Assembly (NCBI RefSeq): GCF_020509005.1
Contig: NC_063015.1
Location: 2,914,001 to 2,978,000 of the forward strand
Source: Fulvia fulva
Taxonomy: Eukaryota > Ascomycota > Dothideomycetes > Mycosphaerellales > Mycosphaerellaceae
Reading direction: 5' to 3'
Length of the DNA: 64,000 nucleotides
Below the pieces are notes generated by a model. It was not told the DNA's origin and searched no databases. It saw nothing but the letters and a program-made list of their open reading frames with translations. This document shows, one piece after another, positions 1 through 9,668 of this stretch. Numbering within the stretch: the stretch's first letter is position 1; the number at the start of each line of letters is the position of its first letter. Both the position numbers and the translations under genes were made by a program.

Positions 1-2640
1 TACTAGCCGATTAGTAGTGTTCCTGTCTCTATTTCTACCGTGCTTATTAACGTTGTCTTATATACGCCTAGTACCCTACGTAGGTTACCTACCTATATCC
101 TGTTTAGGGGTTGCTCTATCCGTTTCGGGATCGGCTTGCCTACGCCTCCTATTCCCTAAATCTATACCCCGTATAACATAGCTAGTCTAACGATCGCCTT
201 ATATATTACTCTTACCTTGTCGAATATTGCTCCCTATATAGATACCGTAAGCCTCTTTATCGAGGCTTTATTAACTTACGCTCGACTCTAGGCTTTCTTA
301 ATCTATATATTCTAGCTTAGCTTCGGGTCGAGCTAGATCCCTAGTACTCGTAGCTCCGCTAATAGCTTAGTCTCGTAGCCTTAGATTCTTACCGCCGCCT
401 TTATATTATAGTATGTTCTCGCTTTACTAAAGTATATAAGTTGGTACTTTTTAGGGGCGAACCGGGCACTATACTTCTTTGCCTACTCCTCGTATTTCTT
501 GTGCCTATCTTCAAGGAGGCGACAGTTCTCTTCTATCGAGTCTAACTAGGCTAGGATGTTTATATCGTCTACGAACCCCGATACTAAGGTTTGCGGAGAG
601 GTGAGTAGGGGGATTAGATCAGACATAAATATTAGAAATAGGATAGGGGAGAGAGTAGATCCCTAAGGTATTCTAGCCTCTACCTTTACCGGGTCGGACG
701 TGTACCTTCCTAGGACTAGGTATGTTGTCCGTTCCTAGAGAAAGGAGTAGACGAACGTCGTTACCTACTAGGGGATGCCTTTCTGCTATAGGATATATAT
801 TAGCCTTTAGTATAAGACGTTATCGAAGGCTCCTACGATGTCGAGGGATAGTAAGGACGCCGCTCGGTTCCTACCGTAGTACTAGAGGGTCTAAATTTGC
901 TCCGTAATTAGCTCTATTACTGTTAGTGTCGATCGCTAGCTTCTTCCCCCTATCTATGTTACTAGGAGTACGTGGTTGTCCTCGGCTAGCTACGTAAGTC
1001 TCTAGGCTACTATCTTTTCTAGGACCTTCCCTATCGTGTTTAGAAGTACGATTAGTCTATACGACTTGGGCTAAGTATAGTCCTCCTTCTATAGCTTACG
1101 TAGCACTACTGTTATAGACTCTCTATACGGCTTCGGGTGATACCCTAGCCGTAGGTACGCGGTAAATAGGTTTATAAGGCTCGGCGCGATCTCTTCTCTA
1201 TACTCTTTTAGTAGTATATTTAGTATCCTATCTAGGCCTAGGGCTTTTCGTCCTTTTAGCTTACTTATAACTCCTGTTACTATATTAGAGCTAACCGCCT
1301 AATCTATGTCTAGGGGTTCCGGGTATATACTCGGGTCGACATCCGTAAGGTCTACCTCTACTTACGTCGAAAAGAAATGGTCGGCTAATACTTTTGCCTT
1401 GCCCCGGGGCGTAGCCTAGGCAATCCCTTCGCGGTCTACGATTAGGGGGAAGTAAGGGGTTTGTTGCTCTTTAGGTAGTCGTGCCTATTTAGCAAGTCTC
1501 TATATCTGTTCCGAGTTTTCTATAACGAGCCCGATCGTCGCTCTCTAGTCCTATAGCTTATCGCGTCTTATCTATGCCTTCTTCTCTTATGTCGCGCGAT
1601 AGTATTGCTCCTACGTCTCTTAGGTGTGCTCCTTCGTCTACTGTCGCCTTGCCCTTCTAGCCTCCCTTACCTTCGTAGAGTATTTAGGGGTCTAGAAGGC
1701 CTTCTACTACGTTAAGGGCCGGAGTAACGGCGTATATTGTTCCGCTACTTGCTATATAACCGAGGTAATCTGTTCCGCTACTTAATCTAGCTAGGCTATC
1801 GTCTCGAGTTCTCTATACTATAGTAGGTTCGCTATTAGGAAGCCTCTTATGTCGTCCTAGCGTGCCTTCTTCTAGTTACGGCGTAGTTCGCTTACTAGCT
1901 CCTCTATCGCCTTCACCCCTAGCGTCGTTTAGATAGGGATATAGTCTAAGGAGGCTTCTAGCGCGTAGTTCGGTCGGTATTAGACTAGTCTCTTTTCAAG
2001 TTCTCGTAATAGAAAGCATAGGTCGATCGTACTTATACTAGTACGGGCCTTCTACGTCTCTGTTCCCTTTAGTATTACTAAGGCCATTCCGTAGCGTGCG
2101 GTTATATCTAGTAGCTTTCCCCCTAGAAACGCGTACGGGGGAGTGAATTCGAGTCCCTACTATAGATAGTAGAGGTTGAAGTCGCCGAGGAGTACTTACT
2201 TTATATCTTGGCTTAGGGTCCGCTCTAGGTAGGCGAGGGTTCCTAGTTCCCTACTCGTCCGACCCCGCGGTAGCGGGTTCTAAACGTTATAGATCTAGAT
2301 AGGGCCTTATGTCGTGTCGATCTAGATTGATGTTATGTCTCCTAGGTTGCCCTACTACGGTAGTATAACCTTCTACGACTCTAGGTCTATAGTCTTACTT
2401 ACGTATATATATGTCCTCGGGATAACGCCTCGTTAGCCCGCGATTACGGTATAGTATCTCCGGTCATTACAAGTGGCTAGGAGTCTTACGTAGGGGTTGA
2501 TCTATAGTTCCTATACCGCAATAACGTAGTGCCGTAGCGGGTCTAGCTCTTATAGAAAGTAGCGCTAGACCTTATCTCTACTTTTGTTTACGTTATACTA
2601 TACGATAGTAATGTCGTCGTATAGTATTATTCGTTATCCG
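1..2640 (-). pseudogene. LINE ORF2 remnant: AP-type endonuclease plus reverse transcriptase
   Basis: On the minus strand a polyprotein can be followed across many stops. The endonuclease/exonuclease/phosphatase domain starts near 2605 with a YNVNKSRD-like block, followed by an I-A-V-*-E-L block (family: IAxQEP). GDFNL lies at 2171-2188, and TSISTIDLCF near 2000 corresponds to the conserved SIIDL(T/C)F block. The reverse transcriptase shows GFVDDINIL at about 550-578, then EENCR-LE, a stop where EEWA is expected, and ARFAPKKYQLIYFS near 430-460, the usual order in fungal Tad/I-clade elements. Any RNase H domain would lie beyond the left edge. Frames shift several times, so the copy cannot code for a working protein. 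Confidence 0.82.
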
Positions 2641-2699
2641 TAAGGTCCATTTCCGTGCTAACCTACTATATCTCCTAAGCCTATATCTCGCTATCCGGC

Positions 2700-3976
2700 T
2701 AGCCCTAGGGCCGCTAGGGCGCCCTAAAGATTCGTATTTAGCCTAGTTCGTTAGCGGCCCGGTTAAGGTATCGAGGCCTACCGGGAGGTAGATACGTTTA
2801 CGGTTAGGTTCCCTTATTCCTCTCTTCTACCCTTTTCCTTTTACTCGGCTCGAAGCCCTTATATACGGTAGGTCCCTCCTACTGTCGTTAGGGGTACCTA
2901 GCTAGTATAGAGATCCTTGCTTATCTCGCTCGTTCTTATACTACTATTCTAGCTAGGTATTAGCTTGAATACGCTAGGTGCCTTCTGCCGTAGTATATAT
3001 ACCTGCTCTCCTTTTTTAGGCATTCCCTTCCCTAGTATAGGCCTACGTAGTGAGGACACCTTAGGGTCTTCTCCCCGTATTTTAGGGCTATATAACCGTA
3101 CTATTAGCATTAGAAGCATTGTAGTACCCTATAGCTGCTCTAATAGATCTCCGTGTCTATTCTCTCGTAGTTCTAGAATAGCCTATTGTCTAGTATCTAG
3201 TTAGCTTGTTCCGCTGTCTCTACCTAAATAATAAGCGATGAATGCGTCTTTTCTCGGTCTACTGTCTTATATAGCTATGCCGCCTTCGTTAGTCGTACTC
3301 CTAGGGAGGTGTTCTAGTTCTATACTTAGAGGTGGGGAAGGTCTTCGACCTTAAATGTCCTAGGGACCCCGTAGGCGATGACGGTATACTGTTAGTAGGA
3401 GACTCGTACCGACTTCGCGACTTTAGTAGTCCACTCCTTATAGGTCTCTAGCTTTCGTCTATTAGACTCTTATACGGTAAAGAGTCTCACTACGCCTGTT
3501 GCCTCTACCCTCGCTCTAACTACCTCCTTTTGGCCGATTTGGTCGACAATCTCCTTGCTTATTAGGGCTGCGATTTCTTGTTTCTCCGCCGGATTAGTAA
3601 TGTATAGGCGTACCGCCTTGCTTGCCTTCGGAGGGGGTTAATTCTTGCCTACTGCTACTATTGCCTATATAGTTGGTCTCTGGGCTGCCTTCTGTGTTGC
3701 TTGTTGGATTGTCTTCGGGATTTAGTATGATAGCGCTTTTAGCGCTCCTAGTAGCTGTGCTATAGTGTTCTTATATGTCCGGGCTGGGTGTTCGTCATCC
3801 CCTAGTAGGTTTTCCGCCTCCGTACATAGGGTCGTCCACGCTATGTTGTTTGTCGTTGGCCTCTGCTTTCCATGTAGTGGGCCTTGGCTTGTGTCCTGGG
3901 TTTTTCCTTGGTTTGTTCCCCGGTTTGACTCTTGGTGCAGAATGTTCGCAAGGCTGTGGCTCTCGTTGGTTGCCAT
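2700..3976 (-). pseudogene. LINE ORF1 (Gag-like) remnant, 5' portion intact
   Basis: The frame starts with ATG at 3974-3976 and is open for 84 codons to a TAA at 3722-3724. It then continues in the same frame with recognisable sequence (IPKTIQQATQKAAQRPTI, then a stop at a probable Trp or Gln codon, then a basic-acidic segment). The intact part is hydrophilic and contains the ENLLGDDEHPARTYKNTIAQ block seen at the N-terminus of fungal LINE ORF1 proteins. A zinc-knuckle region expected near 2700-2850 is too mutated to claim. The intact first 84 codons lie largely outside the RIP-mutated zone. Confidence 0.65.
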
Positions 3977-4190
3977 CCTTCGCTGCTGTTCGGGGTCGCG
4001 CTTCCTAATTGGGCAGTTGTCCTCCGCAACTCCGCAACTTTAGGGTCTGCCTTCAGGGGAAAGGGACCTCAGTTTTGGGGTTTTTTGTACCACGATTGCG
4101 CCGCCGCCAGCGCAGGCGGGTCGCTGCTGCTTGAGTGGATTGCTCGTCTTGATAAGGGCTGTCGATTGAATGGTCCTCGTCGATGAAACC

Positions 4191-4341
4191 AGTATTCTAT
4201 ATGATTTGTCGAAGTCTATATATATATGTTGGTAATATATATGAACGAGAAGGACTCGATGAGTTAGGTACAATAGTTCCTGGTATGCTGTAAGCCCCTC
4301 TTAACTCTCTGGGCATGTTTGCCACGGCACGAACACATCTT
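4191..4341. other. Intergenic, AT-rich
   Basis: Short spacer between the retrotransposon leader and the hydrolase pseudogene, with a TA-dinucleotide run near 4219-4228. Nothing coding is seen. Confidence 0.5.
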
Positions 4342-5414
4342 TCAAACATTGCATGACACTAAGTGCGGGATACTCGAGCTCTGCAATGATCGATGCAGGA
4401 AACGACATATCTTCTGCCAGCAGTACTGCTCTCCGAGCCACTCTACGATGGCTAGGCCAATGTCCCTTAGCTTCTCCAGCATGCACCAATGGCTCGCATC
4501 CACCTCTCTCTGCATCATGTTCGGCAATATGCCTTGGCTCATAGGACCCTGCACCGCACTGGCCGGTGAAAAAGGGTCTTGGAGTCCTGCAATGAAGAAG
4601 TACGGAACGTTGACGACATGGCGGCCACTCGCCAATGCTTCCTGCTCTACTTGCAGATCTAGGTTCTGCACGACCGCCTTGTACCAGTCTAGGGGTGCTC
4701 TAAAGCTGTTGCACTTCATTCGGTCTACCCGCCCAGCACGAAAGTCCTGATTCTAGCATACAGCAGGACTTCTTTACTAGCATTGGAAGAATCGAGCAAC
4801 CACTTCCCCAGCCCGCCCTCTACACAGCACAGGTCCTTCATTCGATTACCTCCTCCATGTAGCCTGGTAAACATTTCCTCGACGTGGGCGTCAATTGTCT
4901 TTTATCCTTTCTCGGACGTGAAGAGGGGAAAGTACCAGCTCTGGCAGTAACCGAGATACTTCTCCTGCATGATTCGAAGCTGCTCGAAGTCAAACGAGTA
5001 TGGCGAGGGTGGTATGTGCGCGGTTCCCAGCGTGACGAGGCCAGTGATACGATCCGGGTGGAATGTTGAGTTACTGCTCGCTAGCAATGCGCCAAAGTCA
5101 TGTCCCACCGGGATCACTTTGTCGAGTCCTTCGCTGTCGAGGGCCGCAGCAAGATCGCTGCAGTCTGAGCTCGCCTTGCAATGCTGGAGTCCCTCCGGCT
5201 TATCACTGTCGCCGAAGCCTATCAGGTCTGGAGCGAGAACGCCATAATCGTACGACAGGAGGTAGTCGTGCACCAGCCCAGACCATAAAGAGGCAGGATC
5301 TGGATTACCATGGAGCAGCAGCAACGTTGGCCTTGATGATACCGCTGAAGCGTACCAATATGTGTACATCGCGTTCGCAGCAGTCGTCAGAGTCTTCCTG
5401 TTAAGACGATCCAT
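4342..5414 (-). pseudogene. Epoxide-hydrolase-like alpha/beta hydrolase, interrupted
   Basis: The first 170 codons (5414 to 4905) give an alpha/beta hydrolase N-terminus. It has the oxyanion motif HGNP, then APDLIGFGDS, then the nucleophile elbow VGHDFG with Asp as nucleophile, as in epoxide hydrolases and haloalkane dehalogenases. A TAA at 4902-4904 stops the frame, but homologous sequence continues in the same frame (TIDAHVEEMFTRLHGG). A second change of frame near 4750-4760 is needed to reach the last 125 codons, which hold APLDWYKA, a GLQDPF acid-loop and the catalytic-His segment DASHWCMLEK. A 96-base intron between GTAATC and TGCTAG could hide the second break but would remove conserved sequence. 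I read this as a recently broken gene. The exact substrate cannot be told. Confidence 0.72.
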
Positions 5415-6457
5415 GATAGTGCAAGCTGATTGTAATGCTAATGGTGATCAGGAAAGGCACGATGAAGTTATTCCAGGCATAATATATGTTAATGATGTTG
5501 CTGATACTAGGCTTACGTTCAGCTCGCGCATGCCTCCGACATGGGACCTGGACTTGAAGAATCGACCTACGCTACAGCTGGAACAAGCTCACGGTCTTTG
5601 ATAGGCTGCGCTCCTGCAGAGGTTGCAGCTAACGATGCATCAAGCAGTCAATTTTGACTACATCCTGAGGGTATAGACTACCATGATGGCTGTTAACAAG
5701 AACGACATCGTGCTCTCCGGTCCACGAACGAGACTAGATCATCGCATCTTGCCCTAAACGGGAGCTACTCTGCACGACTTTCGTGGTGTGAGCACACCAA
5801 TCCGATTATGGCCTGATACATAACTGGGTCTTCGCAGCCAGTGTGCTGGAGGTGTCACTCGATACAAAATGGCTACATTACGATACAGCAGCCTCTGGGA
5901 TGCTTGCTCCCGCATGTCTAAACGTCGGCGTGGCTGAGGCGTGTCTCGGCTGTCCTGCTCTAGTTGTGTCTTACACTTCACTGTGAAGCAAATATGGCGT
6001 GTATGGCTTAAGGTATATACGCAGAGCAGTGATGTGCTCATCCTCACTGCCATCGCCTTGGCGTTGTTGGGAAACGCGTTTGTGGAGTGAATATGGCCGT
6101 TGATTTGCCTTGAGTGAAGAGTTCGGGGAAGTGAGTATGCAGTACTCAGGCGTCGAATGACACCCTTGAGTGTTGTCGGATGTGTCCGCCTCAAATATTT
6201 CTCATCCGTCCTTATCACGATAAAGGCACTCGTCTCCTTGTCCCTCATCAATCAAGACTGTTGCTAGCAGGCGAGAACTCGAACCGCAGTTCTACACACA
6301 ATAGCACTGAGTCCTTCCCATAGTCTCGAAGTCAACGGCCACAGACATAGCAAAAGCGACAGTCGGATCTGCGAGTCGCGGCTTGTTTACTCCATTACCA
6401 GCACAAGTATCGAGTCCCACTGAACTAATCGTGGCACAAGACAGCATTTCTATCACT
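5415..6457. other. Intergenic, no supported gene
   Basis: About 1 kb between divergent reading directions. A minus-strand open frame of 165 codons at 5754-6251 has no family-like features and unusual composition, so I do not call it. Probably holds the promoter of the gene starting at 6458. Confidence 0.5.
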
Positions 6458-7837
6458 ATGCGACAAGAAGCAGTCGATATCCCGGCTAAGACACACGGGG
6501 AGTCGACAGCAACCCGCGATTCGCAAGACTCGCAACAAGATAGCCCAGGTGTTGCCGAAGATCGGGATGATTTCAGCGACGGCATTGACAGACTTGGCAG
6601 CATGGACTTCCATGAAATGAACCGCGTCAGGCACCATGAAATGCGCTCCTACCAAGCTCTGGAGGATTCTGTGGCAATGGGTCTGATGGACGCATCTGAG
6701 CTGGAGAGATACGACGACGACGACCCGACTGCGACCGAGCGTGTTCTGGAGTGCATTCCCGCTGACACCAAGCCTCTATCTCGGACGGAGCTTTTAGGAA
6801 ACGGCATTGACAACAGCGTGAGAATAAGCGTGAGGGACTTCTTCGCCGCTCAAGCTTCGGCATCGCTGGTACACGGGCGAACAGTAGGCATGTCCCCAGT
6901 GTCAGGACTGACTGCTCTGCACTTCCGACAGATGCAGGACCTAGCCATGGGAAGGGAGATGAGTGGCGATGACGGGTCGAGGATGGCTACAACAAAGGTG
7001 TGCAAGATTGTCACGAAGATCGACGACACGGCATACAAGACCGAACCAAAGCGCCTGTTCTACAACGACACCGAGATCACGCTTTCGACTACGGATAAGC
7101 ACAAGTACCGCGGTGACGGCACGGCGGTCATCGCCGCTACGACGCGCGCGAACACAGTACTGGCGCCGCAGAGTCTGCTAGCTGATAAGACCAATCAGCC
7201 TGCCAAGGGCCCGCCCAATTTCAGCTTGATGGGTCAGCCAGACATCTACAATGCAACAAACCTTGAAAAGCACATGAAGCAACCTTTGAAGGAGTACGCT
7301 AAGGAGAACCTCTTGCTGCAACAGGAGTTGATCGCGATGACCCCAGGAGGTTGGCGCGCCTGTGATGCCAAGACTGGAGAGGTCATCGATGACGACCATA
7401 AGCTCTTCAAGGAGGCCTGCGACATCATCAAGAAGTACATCGAGGGTACTAACGACAAGTGGTACCACAACGAAGTGCTTCGTGCACAACAACAAGCTCT
7501 ACCCCGTACACTCTTGAGAAACGACCCACTGAAATGGGTCCAAAAGAGGCTATCTTCGAGACCTGAGGCAAAGCGCAAGCCTCGAAAAGGCACCAAGAAG
7601 CAACAAATACCAACAGCTGAGCCGCAACGCCGGTTTTGTCTCGTCCATAAGTCACAGTTCCATTCGGATACGTACTTTGAGGGTTTTGGGGATCCCCCTA
7701 GTGTTGATGAGAAGGGCGACGAGTCAAGCGAGCCTCAGAAGCACGACTCGATGTCTCCAGTGGAAGATAGAGAATTGCCTATAGTCGAGTGGCTTCACTC
7801 TCTTGCCTTCAGCCTTGAACGGGTCGTCGAGAAATGA
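6458..7837 (+). CDS. Unrecognised hydrophilic protein, 459 aa
   Basis: Single open frame from the first in-frame ATG (6458) to TGA (7835-7837). The frame is open further upstream but without an ATG. I do not recognise a family. The N-terminal 60 residues are polar and Gln/Asp-rich. Residues of roughly 60-330 have mixed composition with a possible helical stretch (EKHMKQPLKEYAKENLLLQQ) suggestive of a short coiled coil. A basic patch (RPEAKRKPRKGTKKQQ) around residue 380 could be a nuclear-localisation-type signal, followed by an acidic Ser-rich tail. There is no signal peptide or membrane segment. It lies among broken accessory genes yet is open throughout, which argues that it is still selected or young. 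Assignment to nucleus or chromatin would be inference only. Confidence 0.6.
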   Translation: MRQEAVDIPAKTHGESTATRDSQDSQQDSPGVAEDRDDFSDGIDRLGSMDFHEMNRVRHHEMRSYQALEDSVAMGLMDASELERYDDDDPTATERVLECIPADTKPLSRTELLGNGIDNSVRISVRDFFAAQASASLVHGRTVGMSPVSGLTALHFRQMQDLAMGREMSGDDGSRMATTKVCKIVTKIDDTAYKTEPKRLFYNDTEITLSTTDKHKYRGDGTAVIAATTRANTVLAPQSLLADKTNQPAKGPPNFSLMGQPDIYNATNLEKHMKQPLKEYAKENLLLQQELIAMTPGGWRACDAKTGEVIDDDHKLFKEACDIIKKYIEGTNDKWYHNEVLRAQQQALPRTLLRNDPLKWVQKRLSSRPEAKRKPRKGTKKQQIPTAEPQRRFCLVHKSQFHSDTYFEGFGDPPSVDEKGDESSEPQKHDSMSPVEDRELPIVEWLHSLAFSLERVVEK

Positions 7838-8453
7838 TGGGGTCCTGGGATCGAGAGAGGATTCGGAGCACAAATGCTGGTCATTTAGTGCATAGTCGAC
7901 CGTGAGGTAAGACTCGCATGGTGTATGTAGAACATCGCTATCATACAAAGACCGGAGCACTTTGAATTTTACTCGGCTAAAGCAGCTTAATAAGACTTCA
8001 TAGCAGCAGTCAGGACGAGCAGCAGACCCATTGTCGAGTCACGTTTGCTGTTTGTGGGCACTTCTATACAATAAAGTCCATGAGGACGTTGATCACAAAC
8101 GCGAATACACTACAGCATTTTGGTTCTTTCATTGTCACTTTCTTAGAGCTACAGCGTGTCATCGACGATTCTAGTCGCTATTTCGTGGACAGGAAGTTTG
8201 CATTCACCGCTTTCACGTGCAAATTGTCAATCCGCCGATGTTTCGCCGCAACGGCAAACAATTCCACTTGCTTTTTAAAAGCCCGTCCTCACAGAGACAC
8301 AACCTTGGAAATCCGCGACATCAACATCGAGACCAGCACGGCTGACCACGATACTACCATCACCACCAATATTATTACCTCATACATTCAGTAAGTCATC
8401 GAACTCGTATATATCTTTGAGACTACCCTCCTTACACTGCCACCAAGGCACCA
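7838..8453. other. Intergenic / probable 5' leader of the 8454 gene
   Basis: No supported gene. An open frame of 104 codons at 8080-8394 is Thr/Ser-rich with no family features and most likely falls in promoter or leader sequence. Confidence 0.45.
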
Positions 8454-9221
8454 ATGATTTCCAACAGTCCCGTCAACCGCGCTGCTTCTGGCGCAGCTCC
8501 ACAAACTGGAGGACCTACCGCCGCCGATGGCAGCCCTCTCAGTCGCTCGGCCATGGTCGACACCGACCAAGGAAACGCACAGCACATCGATACCGACGCT
8601 TTCATCACGGCCAACATCCCACAGATCGACAACGAGAACATCGTCAAGGACGGTGTCTATCTCGGTGTAGGCGCTGATGTCACAGCCGAGAAGGGCCAGC
8701 GCGGTCTGACTTCGTCGCACATCAGCGCGATGCAGGACGAGGCATTGACAGGCAACTTCTACTTGCCTGCCGAAGGTGGCAAGAAGCCTGTCACTGCGGA
8801 CGGAGGTGAGGACGAGGACGGAGAGGATGAGGAAGACAAGGAAGACGCGGAGGATGAGGACCGTGGTACAGCAGCTGTTCTCCAAAAGAGAAACGACAGC
8901 GCCGCTGCTCGTCGTGCTACTATCGAAGACGACTCGGAAGGGAGTGACGAGAACGAGGACGAGGCAGGCGACGTTGCTACACCTATCAGAACTAAAGCCA
9001 ACACCAACCCACCCAAGCAGGCTGCTCGTCGTGTCTACACCGAGAGTAGGGGCGAACGCTTCAACACTGCCTGGGTCGACGAGCACCCAGACGAAGACTA
9101 CACCCACAAGGGCAAGGGTTGGTGGGCTCGAGGTTTGCCCCAGCCGGGTGACAACGCGAAGAGCGGCGTGAGGGGACCGGGCGCGGCCGCCTGGAAGGCT
9201 GTCAACACGGGCAAGAAGTGA
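8454..9221 (+). CDS. Acidic, disordered protein of unknown function, 255 aa
   Basis: ATG at 8454 follows a pyrimidine- and A-rich leader (CACCAAGGCACCAATG). The frame closes at TGA 9219-9221. Residues 1-110 are polar with several Asp/Asn-rich stretches. Residues of roughly 115-140 are almost all Glu/Asp, a second acidic stretch follows near 160-180, and the C-terminus is basic and aromatic (KGKGWWARGLPQPG). Such an acidic tract followed by a basic tail is common in nucleic-acid or histone-interacting proteins, but no named domain is visible, so the role is unknown. A 308-codon open frame on the opposite strand is its antisense shadow: runs of Ser/Leu there are the complement of Asp/Glu codons. 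Confidence 0.6.
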   Translation: MISNSPVNRAASGAAPQTGGPTAADGSPLSRSAMVDTDQGNAQHIDTDAFITANIPQIDNENIVKDGVYLGVGADVTAEKGQRGLTSSHISAMQDEALTGNFYLPAEGGKKPVTADGGEDEDGEDEEDKEDAEDEDRGTAAVLQKRNDSAAARRATIEDDSEGSDENEDEAGDVATPIRTKANTNPPKQAARRVYTESRGERFNTAWVDEHPDEDYTHKGKGWWARGLPQPGDNAKSGVRGPGAAAWKAVNTGKK

Positions 9222-9668
9222 ATGGGGCCAGGGACGTGTGGTCCTTTGGACTCGGCATCGGATGCGAGGCGTAGCGGGATGCTGAATGCGCTTCGAGGCC
9301 ATGACGGCGAGCACTGGCGGTTGTAGTAAATGCTATGACCACTCAGAGCACTGAAGCTGTGTATACCTAGACTGCGCTCGAATAACGGTTGCAAATGTTT
9401 GGAAAAAGGTCCACGTGCAGCTGAAAGAAAGCCTGCGGTCGGCTCGGCTATATATATAGCGTCTCGCTTCGAGACGAGGCACATTGACAACCCAAACGCC
9501 ACTCACTCATGTTCACATCTCTTCCAACGCGACTCAACCTACTGATACTGATACATTATGCTTTGAAATTGCTGACTGTCTCTGATCTGTATAGAGTGGC
9601 CGAAATGACCATGATCTTGCGAAGAGTGGCACGCACGATGTCCAACCTTATCCGTCCGTTGTGCGAGA
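9222..9668. other. Intergenic with TA-repeat near 9451
   Basis: Spacer containing an alternating TA run (about 9450-9460) that could act as a TATA-type element for the downstream + strand peptidase gene. Otherwise nothing is recognised. Confidence 0.4.

Larger units (their letters stand above)
1..4190 (-). mobile_element. Degraded Tad-like non-LTR (LINE) retrotransposon, 3' end beyond window
   Basis: Read on the minus strand, the region shows fragments of a LINE: an ORF1 start near 3976, an endonuclease domain around 2600-2100 and a reverse transcriptase with FVDD at about 562-575. Most Trp codons read TAG, and CpA is almost absent on the + strand: I count 4 CA and 15 TG in bases 1-600. This is the footprint of RIP. 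From about 3780 upward the sequence is no longer CpA-depleted. The outer 5' boundary near 4190 is a guess, set where the Gag-like frame and its leader give way to AT-rich unique sequence. No target-site duplication can be assigned because the 3' end is outside the window. Confidence 0.85.

Noticed and set aside
722..907. Short + strand open frames inside the left-hand transposon
   Set aside because: They lie antisense to the reverse transcriptase and are chance frames in mutated sequence.
4319..4750. Plus-strand frame of 143 codons over the hydrolase C-terminus
   Set aside because: Shadow of the minus-strand alpha/beta hydrolase, which has recognisable motifs.
5754..6251. Minus-strand frame of 165 codons in the gap after the hydrolase remnant
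   Set aside because: Cys/Arg/His-rich composition, no signal or domain, and no support from splice-like structure.
6262..6290. Reverse-strand T-loop-like GGTTCGAGTTC suggesting a tRNA
   Set aside because: Flanking bases do not pair into a T-stem and no cloverleaf can be drawn.
8388..9314. Minus-strand open frame of 308 codons overlapping the gene at 8454
   Set aside because: It is antisense to the acidic protein; its Ser/Leu/Val-rich stretches are the complement of Asp/Glu codons, and it shows no family features or sensible N-terminus.
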